Position numbers and translations under genes: made by a program. A DNA stretch of 42,504 nucleotides from Branchiostoma floridae (taxonomy: Eukaryota > Chordata > Leptocardii > Amphioxiformes > Branchiostomatidae), in assembly GCF_000003815.2 (NCBI RefSeq), contig NC_049982.1, positions 1,908,446 to 1,950,949 on the forward strand. Reading direction: 5' to 3'. Every line of letters starts with the position of its first letter. Positions within the stretch are counted from its first letter, which is position 1. The notes under the pieces were generated by a model. That model was not told the DNA's origin. It did no database searches and saw only the letters and a list, made by a program, of their open reading frames with translations. This document shows, in pieces, positions 34,373 to 42,504 of the stretch.

Positions 34373-34626
34373 AGCACGTCACCGGAATGTACTGCGCCTG
34401 CGCGAAAAGTATAGACATGCTAAACCTTGCTAAAGCCCCGGTTTACTAAAGGGCCGCATCTAAGAAAGTACGTGCGTATATAAGGGTAAAATCCCGTGTA
34501 CGTTTTACATGAAACCATGTCTCTAACATATACTGTGCAACAAGCGGGATTTCAATGCAACGTTGACCAAACCAAGCCCCAAAACACCAGGGTTCGCGCA
34601 GGCGCAGTACGTTCCGGTGACGTGCT
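34373..34626. mobile_element. MULE-like MITE, 254 bp, in intron 1 of gene C
   Basis: Inverted ends of about 34 nt (AGCACGTCACCGGAATGTAC, TGCGCCTGCGCGAA) with one mismatch, flanked by the 9-bp duplication AACCTGCTC (34364-34372 and 34627-34635). Long TIRs with 9-bp duplications fit Mutator-like elements. No transposase. Confidence 0.8.
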
Positions 34627-34788
34627 AACCTGCTCTATCTCAATTAGTCCTGCCTCTAATCTGTGACCTGTAAAGAAAAACGTCCAAGTCACATTCTGTC
34701 TGAAGATTAGAACCCCATCTTAAACCGACCTACTGATGTTTTTGCACGCTTTGTGTGGACAGATGAACGCGTTTGTCGAGTTAGTTGA

Positions 34789-35001
34789 CGCTAGTTCACC
34801 TTTATCCGCTGGGTAACCTATATCCGTTGCTTTCAAAAACAAGGCATATGGGGATATCACGTCGACTGACGTTGGTCTCAAATTGCAATATTTTCAATAT
34901 ATTGCAGTCTAACACTACCACCCGTCGGCTTGATGTGCCTAAATACTCTGTTTTGGACAACAACGGATATAGGTTACCCTGCGGATAAAGGTGAACTAGC
35001 G
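34789..35001. mobile_element. TIR element, 41-nt arms, intron 1 of gene C
   Basis: CGCTAGTTCACCTTTATCCG...CCGTTG at 34789-34829 and its inverse at 34961-35001 with one mismatch. A third, single arm is at 35226-35268 and a fragment at 26116-26158. Confidence 0.8.
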
Positions 35002-35337
35002 TTACAATTATGGGCAGTGCTGAGTGGAGAGCATTTCTAGTTTTAGCAGAATGAAAATGTCTATTTTTTCTTCGTTGTTCAACTGATGATGTTTTGTAAG
35101 ATCATCCTGTATTTACAAATTCGTGACCTATTTAGCTTCAATGAGCCAATACCTTTGAAATATTAATGCCTCCTTCTAACATAATTGACCTCCCTTTGTT
35201 AACACGAATATGTAACGTTTTAACGACAACGGATGTGGTTACCCAGTGGATAAAGGTGAACTAGATGTTACGTGAGGTAGGTGGTCATGATCACAGTAGA
35301 GGGGCAGGAAGAGATCAATGTACGCACAGGCGTTGTA

Positions 35338-36180
35338 CTACCAACCTTAAGATGGGTTCACACGCGCGTATATATTCAAGTCCGTTTGAGGTGCGTATGA
35401 AGCTCTTATTCTCTACCAGGCTCCACAGGTCGCGGGAAAAATTGGATAAATTGGACAAATATATACATAACATGTCAGATGAGTTAGCTATACGAGAAGT
35501 ATGGTTAGCGTATAGCTAACTCATCTGACATGTTATGTATATATTTGTCCAATTTATCCAATTTTTCCCGCGACCTGTGGAGCCTGGTAGAGAATAAGAG
35601 CTTCATACGCACCTCAAACGGACTTGAATATATACGCGCGTGTGACCCCACCTTTAGCCGCTACCGTGCTTCACATGTCGCAGGAAAAATAATAGAAATT
35701 GGACAGATATAGACAGATAACATGCCAGATGAGTTAGCTAGGTCATAAACCATACAGCATACTCGTCAGACAGCTAATACCTCTGACCATGGGCGGTAAG
35801 CCAATGAGTTTTTCCAAAAAAGCAAGTGGGCTGTTTCCTTACTAATTATCTGTGTCTGTGCTCGCCGCTCGGCGGTCGGCTTCAACTTCGGGTGTAGAAA
35901 CTCCAACGCTGATTGGTCGGCTTCGCCGACTTCCCCGACCTTCGGATAATCCCCAGTACTTTCCAACCCGGCAACTCGGCGCAGAACGATAGTGTACGGG
36001 CGAATCAACAAGAATTTTTTGGCCTAGCGCCTATGCTCTGACATGTTAGGTGTCTATATTTGTCCAATGTCTACTATTTTTACAGTGACATGTGGAGCCT
36101 AGTAAAGGCTAAGAACTTCATACGTAAGTCATACGGACTTGAATATATACGCACGTGTGAACCCATCTTAAGGTTGGTAG
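35338..36180. mobile_element. 843-bp foldback element with a nested giant hairpin
   Basis: Outer ends CTACCAACCTTAAGATGGGT and ACCCATCTTAAGGTTGGTAG. Inside, 35349-35493 and 35510-35654 are 145-nt inverted arms with two mismatches and a 16-nt loop. A third, diverged arm (about 35655-35745) is direct to arm 1, and a fourth (about 36030-36180) is direct to arm 2. Open frames here are arm translations. Intron 1 of gene C. Confidence 0.9.
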
Positions 36181-36195
36181 AAAAGAACCAAAAAA

Positions 36196-36291
36196 TGGGC
36201 ACACAAGCAGTGCACGTCATGTTTCTGTGGGCACACAAACAGTGCACGTCATGCTTCTATGGGCACACAAACAGTGCACGTTCTGTCATGT
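36196..36291 (+). repeat. 32-bp tandem repeat, 3 copies
   Basis: TGGGCACACAAACAGTGCAC-type units starting at 36196, 36228 and 36260. It ends 16 bp before gene C exon 2 and sits next to its pyrimidine tract. Confidence 0.9.
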
Positions 36292-39200
36292 TTCTCTCTT
36301 TACCTAGATGACTTTGCGAAGGCTAGCTGGGTTGATGACGTCACTATTCCTGGTTGGATTCAGCTACGTCATTTTTCGGACGGATAAGCTTTTCATCAGA
36401 CGAGTGAGTACGACTGCTGCTGGACAATTCTCCATAAAAATAGAGTCCCCTATTTTGTTCTCTTGGTCACAGCCCGATGACTCTGACTACTGGAATGCAA
36501 ATCAGTTCAGTTCATCCTCGTAAGAATTAGACCATGCATCTCTATCTAGCACGGCGGCTAGCAGGTTGTTGGTGTGCGAATAAACCTATCTATTGTGGCT
36601 ATTTAAATGATTAAACAAATAAACTACTATAGATAGACGTCTTAATGAGTGGATTCAGAAATGAAATAATTCAGCTGACCACCATCGGAATGGCCAGGTG
36701 CTCTTCCAGTAAACAGAGGTTGTGAATCGTGCAGCCTGCCAGGTTTGACTGTTATCAGCATTTCATGCTCAAGTGCTCGTTACTCGGAGGTGTTAACTCA
36801 AAGCACATCTTTGTAGCTATTGAGAAGAAATGACCTGAAACGAAATTGCCGATTTTCAGAAGTACAGCTGGTTGCTAGACAACAGATACCCGTTGCTTCA
36901 GCATCAGCTGTCGCTTGCAGGGGGCCCAGGACGGAGCTCTGAGAGACACGCGTTCCTACACTTAAACAGCACAGAACGTCCTGGTATTACAACAGAACTG
37001 CTACAAAATGCCACAGTAAAAGCAACAGACGAACCTGCGCCGTTGAAGAATCCAATACCTCCGGTTGAACCCCCGGTGCCCTTTGACCGGGTCAACCGCC
37101 TCAGGGGTTACGTCGGAGTACCGAACGCTACCAGGGTCAGTAGAACTCTTTTTTTTTCGAAAAGCTATTAAAAAGGGGCAATGTTATAAGTTCCTGTGTG
37201 TGTGTGTGTGTTTTGCACTACCAACATAATTACTGATTACTAAAATTCATGAATATTTGGTAAACTGTGTCATTTTTATCCAAGTCATCTGATTGACCAG
37301 TGCTATTTTACATGGACAAATGTCGTATTGATTGGCCAGTATTTGAGAATTTCGTCAGAATATGTAAGAATCTTACAGTCTCGATGGAATCTTAAGTGAA
37401 CTTTGTATTTAGATGTCAAAACAGTAAAGAACCTGTCCAGTTGTTTGAGTAGATGTTATTGTGCATATCGTAATAGCTAGATTTCTAACTTCAGTAACGC
37501 ACTAAGCAGTTTCTTTTCTTTTGCATTATATGACTGTTGTGAGTTTGCTTTACGTTGCTTTGTATGAATTTCTCCGCTTACCAAACCGCGACTGCAGCAA
37601 CTGAGCCTTCGCTGTCGCGTGTGTGCGCTGGTCTCCAACTCTGGTGAGCTTACGAATACCCTTCCTGGGTTTGCCTAGAACATGTAACTTCTTGAATCGC
37701 AAGAACCCCTCTCCTAAACCTGTAGGGTGGGTAAAGGTGCACGTTAGCTCGAAAACGAAATCACAGATTAAATGCTCTACTTGAACATAGCTGTATAGTA
37801 TTAAATGAACATAGCTGTATAGTATTGTTATGCATGGGAAGTGGACATGTGACCGAGACAGTTGCCGAGAAGCCTGTGTCGTGCCCCGTCTCTACTCATG
37901 AAAGGTTTAAGCTACGTCCTTCCATGCTATGGCTGGTGGATTTTTTTAATGCTTAAATATGTACTTTGTTAACCCTGCTAAAAGGTCAGCTCCTGAAATA
38001 CGAGGCTGGGAACGAGATCGACCAGGCCGATTGCGTCATCAGGATGAACGACGCTCCCGTCCTGGGATTCCAAAAGCATGTCGGGAGTAAAACCACCCTG
38101 CGCGTCTCATGTTTCCAGACCTTGTACCTGGTTCCATCCAGGGGGAGTCTCTACGGAAATTAGGGAAAATCCGCGCTGCTGGGATGGGGGCCAGCTCAAG
38201 ACATGGACACTAAGACGGGAAAGGCGCACAATAAGTTAAAGCTTGTGAGCGTGATGAACAGAGACTTGGATGTCTACGAGCTGACCCAGGAGAGAATGGG
38301 CTACAGCGGCGATGTTTGGAAGAAAGAGACGGGAAAATCACTGTAAGATTGGATTCCTATTTGCTTTTCTTTGCTTTTCGGGAGGTGAGAAAAAAATACA
38401 TTTGAATCATTGAAGAACTACCGTCCGGAACACACGTGACCCCCACCAGGGGGTGACGTCAGCAACGGGTCAAAGGTGGTCAGAAATCGTCCCGGTACCA
38501 CGAAGGTTTATAGGTGCTGATCAAGCCTCCCCATAGCTGCATGCACTAGCAGAGATATGTTATGCATACTGATTTTTTTATTTTTTTTTATTCACATTTA
38601 TTTAACGAGGATTAGACAAAAAGCAAAGTTGCTTATCTGGGTCTTATCCTCTTACACATATATGTTATGCATACTGATTACAGGTGCATCTCGCTACTTG
38701 ATAGATAAAACAAATCCCATCACAATTTATTTAATCTAGACCAATAGCATTTTTATATATTTTTTTCTTATAATGACTGTACCTTTTTGGCCGTCTTGAT
38801 TTTGGCTGCTGATGGCCAAGCTTGTTGGTTGAACCTGAACCTGAAGTATTTGTTAGACCTATAAACCTACACCTATGTATGTCCTAACAACGCAGATGGG
38901 TGTGTGATTTCATATGTACATGCAAATGCACCCCTCAATATAGCGGATAATAATTACGTTAAAATCACCTGAGTGTGAACAGTTTTAGTTGATCCGAGAT
39001 ATTTTTTACACAGGGTTGCTTCTGGTACCTGGCTCAGCACGGGTTGGTTCAGCATGCTGGTTGCCATGGAGATGTGTGACGTCATCAAAGTTTACGGAAT
39101 GAGCAGCGAGGACTACTGCAGGTAGGAAACAAAACTCTCAATATCTTACACGGTGGACATGGCAGAGCGAGTGCAAGGTCAATGGGGCAAACAAAGAAAG

Positions 39201-39371
39201 TTCTTCCATTGAATAAGCACCTATTTACTTTCTATAAAAACAGAATAATGCAAATATTTGACGGGCATAAACTCATTCTCTAAGCGATATGGAGTACTTG
39301 CAATACATGGTTGAACTGCTTCTTGTGATGGACAGTAAGGACCAGTCTTATGTTTGCCACATTGCATTCAT

Positions 39372-39676
39372 ATTGAAGTTTTTCAACTGTCATACAACAC
39401 AAATTATTCTCACCTCGAATTTTCAGTCGCAATTCCGTCGACCTTCTTCAGGAGTGACGATTCAGTTACTCTGATCACGTGACTTAGACACACGTGATTC
39501 AAGTAACGAATCATAAATGCCAGGCAGACGATATCGGCCCCCGTCTCTGTTGAGTGTCGGCTGATGTGCTATAATGTAGATGGCCTCCTTTACCCCCCTC
39601 CCTTTGAGAATAATTCGTGTTGTATGACACTTGAAAAACTTCAATATGTATTCTATCAACACAGATGAGCTTTCAT
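39372..39676 (-). mobile_element. 305-bp hairpin retroposon in the last intron of gene C
   Basis: Flanked by the 13-bp duplication ACATTGCATTCAT (39359-39371 and 39677-39689). Arms TTGAAGTTTTTCAACTGTCA and the inverse. On the minus strand the interior has CTGAAGA (39451-39445), a stem GGTCG...CGACT and GAAA (39424-39421), a hammerhead-like core. Confidence 0.85.
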
Positions 39677-40079
39677 ACATTGCATTCATGTTCGATCTGT
39701 CATGTTTCGCCGCGTTAAAGAAAGGTACATAGCAGGATCCAGGGGTTCTCATTTCGTCATTATTCTTTTCAGATGAAGCAAAATCGTCAGAGCGTGTTCT
39801 AGTAGTTGTAAAATCGATAAATTGTTAAACATGTTTCAATACTTTGTTTTGAAAATGTTGAAGTGCCAGACAGATCATGATGACATGTTGATTAAGAACT
39901 GATACGTCGGGTAAAGACACAGAATATCGTATAAACGGATACGTTATACGTATTAGACATGTTAACTGGAGATTGAATAATTCCAAATACAACTTGAATC
40001 CAACTTCAATTCTTACAACCACGTGAACACTTCTTCCCAAGGGAATGATGAATCCGTATCACCCCCTGCATGATATGGT

Positions 40080-40378
40080 CCCTTCGTTCAGGTCAGAGGT
40101 CACTGGGAGGTCACTGCGAAGTTCAGGTAGCATCTCTGTCCCAAAAGCAAGGACCTCTAGACTGCGCAACTCCTTCTTACACCATACCATTAGACTATAT
40201 AACAATTCATTGACTGATGCTTAGGTGTTTTTGTCTATTTATTGTTCATGTCGTGCCCACTGTGTTATAAATAATGTGAATGTACCCCATTCTGTAAGAT
40301 CAACGGTATTCAGGGGTACTACCGCTCAGGGGTAACTCTGTAATGTTGAGTTAATGAATAAAGATTTGAAAATTTGAA
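40080..40378 (+). mobile_element. LINE 3' end relic in the last intron of gene C
   Basis: 40147-40224 encodes ARTSRLRNSFLHHTIRLYN and a stop, a common non-LTR C-terminus. A 3' tail with AATGAATAAAGATTTGAAAA follows. It explains part of the extra length of this intron. Confidence 0.75.
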
Positions 40379-40583
40379 GATATGTGTTTACAACTTTGGT
40401 CTTTGCTTCCACAGGACCCATGCAAACGACACGACGCAGTACCACTACTATGTAAGCACACTGAAGGAGGTGGGGCCACACCTCAAGGAGTGTGACTTCT
40501 ACAACCGGCATCAAAGAGTTCCAAACGGCGCCCACCGATTCTTTACGGAAAAGTCGATTTTTGCACGATGGGCACCTTTTCAT

Positions 40584-40850
40584 AACATCACGTTTCACTA
40601 CCCTTCTTGGAGTCCATAATGATGTCACTCGCTAGGTGGCGCCTCATCACAACATCGCGTTTCACTACCCTTCTTGGAGTCCATAATGATGACACTCGCT
40701 AGGTGGCGCCTCATGACAACATCACGTTTCACTACCCTTCTTGGAGTCCATAATGATGACACTCGCTAGGTGGCGCCTCATCACAACATCACGTTTCACT
40801 ACCCTTCTTGGAGTCCATAATGATGACACTCGCTAGGTGGCACGTCATCT
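40584..40850 (+). repeat. 67-bp tandem repeat made from the end of gene C (4 copies)
   Basis: Units start at 40584, 40651, 40718 and 40785. The first unit is the real end of the CDS (NITFHYPSWSP and the stop) plus 3' sequence. The other three repeat it after the stop. Each unit carries CTCGCTAGGTGGC, close to the CTCF core. 67 is not a multiple of 3, and the copies lie after the stop, so they do not alter the protein. Confidence 0.95.
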
Positions 40851-41384
40851 TTTACCACCCTTGATGAGAACGACCCATAAAACGACGCGTCGCGGATACC
40901 GTAATAATTGAGACAATGCTTCGTTTACATAGAGGGAGAGAACGTCGGTATTATGTGCAGAGTAAACAATTTAATCTGTGCTAACTTTGTAACATACTAA
41001 ACTATCAGACTGCCAAAGCCCAGAACACACGCTCAAAGGAAAAGAAAATCAAAGGAAAAGAAAAGGTTTGTGTAATGAATGTAAAGCACATCCATGGAAC
41101 GGATTGAAATTGTAAAGCAATAGCTTTTTTACCCCATCTCAGGTAGTCTTTTATGACGTGTGAATTCCATGTACATGTGTGGTTTGTATATGTTGCTGTG
41201 TGTCAAGATTGTGTCCCGTTATGTTTGTTGATAAGGACCACAGGAAGCTCTACAATGTACTTGTATATTTATTGTTAAGCCAATTGTGGATGTTAATTAA
41301 GTATACAAGATTCATTCAATATGCATTTCCATCTTCCGTTCAGATGGCTTCAGAAATAAATAAAATCAAATTGTTTTATTTTAT
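40851..41384. other. No gene seen downstream of gene C
   Basis: Non-coding. AATAAA hexamers near 41355-41363 are possible poly(A) signals, but about 740 bp after the stop. Confidence 0.4.
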
Positions 41385-41479
41385 TATTTTATTGATCTTC
41401 AGACAGGTGGGTAGCCCCTTCAACTTATTGGCAGTTGATTTCCAAGGGGGCCCACTACATGAATAATCTGTATCTGTAT

Positions 41480-41930
41480 CTGTATCTATATAGCCGGTAT
41501 AACCGCCGTTCGGCGTAACACACCAGCTTTGCAGGCACGCGGCGCGGCAGCAGCTGGTTATATTACACCGAACGACTCGTTACCCCTAACTTTTGCACAT
41601 CTATCTGCAAGTGTTCTTTAAAACTACCAAGAGAAGATGCCCCTACTGTGCTTGGAGATAACAAGTTCCACTCTACGATAGTTCTGGGAAAGTACGAATT
41701 TTTGAACACATCAATCCTAGGTTGGTAACTCTGGTATTTGAAGGCATGACTGTTTCTTGTTCTTTTTTGAGCTGGTATTAGATACTTATCCGTTGGTACG
41801 TCCACCAGTTTATTGGTCATTTTGTACATCATGGAAAGTATTGACATTTTCCTTCTGTCTTCAAGTGACATCCACTGCAATAACAAACCTTTATGGCAAC
41901 TAAAATACTTTGGTATGTAAGTACGCAATA
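41480..41930 (-). mobile_element. LINE 3' end relic (CR1/Jockey type)
   Basis: A 121-codon open frame (41928-41563): MSLEDRRKMSILSMMYKM, LVDVPTDKYL, FPRTIVEWNLLSPSTV and a stop, typical of the end of non-LTR polyproteins. The tail ends with ATACAG repeats near 41470-41490. Same family as 21164-21390. Confidence 0.88.
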
Positions 41931-42102
41931 AAGATGTTTCATCCAGACTCGTGAATGCATCGTTGTGACCATATCAGTGTATTGACAATTTTGTAACATC
42001 TAAAAAAACATACGGGAATCGCTAAGACCTTTAGTATCATGGTTTATGACTTCCTCTGTAACAACGGATATGAGGTCATTTAATGTACGGAGAAAGAAAA
42101 TA

Positions 42103-42310
42103 CTGTAAATGCATTCAAGTTCGCGGGGATGCAATTTCGCGGCGGCGGGTAAAAGGGCTTTTCGCTGTGGTTTCAATTTCGCGGTAACACCATAGACTGC
42201 AGTTCTATACCATAATAGAAAAATGTTCGCTGTGGTTTTAAGTCCGAGGTGAAGCCGTCACCGCAAAAACCGCGAACATTCATCCACCGCGAACATTTCT
42301 GCATTTACAG
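42103..42310. mobile_element. TA-flanked MITE
   Basis: Ends CTGTAAATGCA and TGCATTTACAG with TA on both sides. The interior has subterminal TTCGCGG/CCGCGAA repeats. Tc1/mariner-like target, no transposase. Confidence 0.7.
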
Positions 42311-42504
42311 TATGCACAAAAAGGTCATTGGAATCAAGAATAGTAATAAACCCGTCGGTAGCACCTAAAACACGTTTCAGCTATATCATCTTTGTGACTC
42401 TTCTAATGTGGAAAATCATCATTTAATCTTCACACTTGATAAACAGCATAAAATATTCATGGTTATTCAATGTAAGCCCGTGACAAAGGCTACCTGGGCT
42501 GACT

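Larger units (their letters stand above)
33957..40619 (+). pseudogene. Gene C: tandem duplicate of gene B with an in-frame stop in exon 5
   Basis: ST6GalNAc-type GT29 gene, exon for exon the same size as gene B: 33957-33974 (MPLKTK), 36308-36403 (signal anchor), 36860-37135 (stem), 37598-37643, 37985-38342, 39014-39121, 40415-40619. All splice borders are GT-AG and the frame is kept throughout. However, exon 5 has TAG at 38161-38163 (codon 205), where gene B has GTG in LYGKVGKSALLGWG. Translation would end after sialylmotif L and lose motifs S, III and VS, so the product would be inactive. Downstream the frame is fully open to the normal PSWSP end, with motif S (WLSTGWFSM) and HRFFTEK intact. 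This is a young lesion, an allele, an assembly error or a readthrough case. The exon 5 acceptor (CTGCTAAAAG) has a weak pyrimidine tract. Intron 1 (2.3 kb) and the last intron (1.3 kb) are loaded with mobile elements; in gene B the last intron is only 376 bp. Confidence 0.8.

Noticed and set aside
35265-35712. Two mirror-like open frames
   Set aside because: They are the two arms of the same hairpin read on opposite sides.
38128-38163. A mini-intron removing the gene C stop
   Set aside because: The GT-AG span is only 33 nt, below usual metazoan intron size; kept only as a remote option in the finding.
33957-40619. Gene C as a processed pseudogene
   Set aside because: All introns and GT-AG borders are kept, so it arose by genomic duplication.
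1-42504. CRISPR array, operon or viral genome
   Set aside because: Tandem repeats here have no unique spacers, and the genes are intron-split animal genes; no viral capsid or polymerase was seen apart from LINE relics.

Overview
The window looks like animal genomic DNA, most likely a cephalochordate (amphioxus, Branchiostoma). The reasons are compact intron-split genes for chordate-type ST6GalNAc sialyltransferases, many short introns with GT-AG borders, a dense mix of 5'-truncated LINE tails, MITEs and foldback elements, and very many microsatellites. Species assignment is inference. There are no bacterial-style genes. Almost all other open frames are short and read into repeats.

The only supported protein genes are three paralogous GT29 sialyltransferases of the ST6GalNAc III-VI type. 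Gene A (13313-18350, minus strand) has seven coding exons and encodes 367 residues. Gene B (23881-29755, plus) has seven coding exons including a tiny first one, and encodes 368 residues. Gene C (33957-40619, plus) has exon lengths identical to B but carries an in-frame TAG in exon 5. A and B are head-to-head. B and C are a direct tandem duplication that also copied the first exon, a CRE-type promoter motif and a conserved block 1 to 1.5 kb further upstream. Each product would be a type II Golgi membrane enzyme: short cytoplasmic tail, signal anchor, Pro/Thr-rich stem, then the catalytic domain with sialylmotifs L, S, III and VS.

Layout. 1-4.7 kb: TG and CA microsatellites, no gene seen. 4.7-6.6 kb: a ~350-bp repeat in three copies, the third split by a LINE tail with a 7-bp target duplication, followed by another LINE tail. 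6.7-8.3 kb: a tandem duplication, one copy carrying a 196-bp hairpin insertion. 8.3-13.3 kb: homopolymers, a 29-bp minisatellite, an assembly gap, a TTAA-type MITE and a TIR element with an internal 21-bp minisatellite. 13.3-18.4 kb: gene A, with a LINE reverse transcriptase relic in its long intron. 18.4-23.9 kb: (CA)n, a duplicated 300-bp repeat around a LINE tail, and a pogo-like MITE. 23.9-29.8 kb: gene B, with a tRNA-derived SINE and a hairpin retroposon in intron 1. 29.8-33.9 kb: second gap, a 52-bp perfect palindrome, and a cluster of CAGGTA motifs just upstream of gene C. 34-40.6 kb: gene C, whose first intron holds a MULE-like MITE, another TIR element and an 843-bp foldback with 145-nt near-perfect arms. 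40.6-42.5 kb: a fourfold 67-bp repeat of the end of gene C, a LINE tail and a TA-flanked MITE.

The most unusual items are: (1) short palindromic insertions sharing a head motif, variable target duplications and, in three of them, a hammerhead-ribozyme-like CTGANGA / hairpin / GAAA core; (2) the sialyltransferase cluster with one disrupted member, an intron present in only one paralog and a start codon in a separate micro-exon; (3) the terminal coding segment of gene C repeated as a tandem array carrying CTCF-like motifs.
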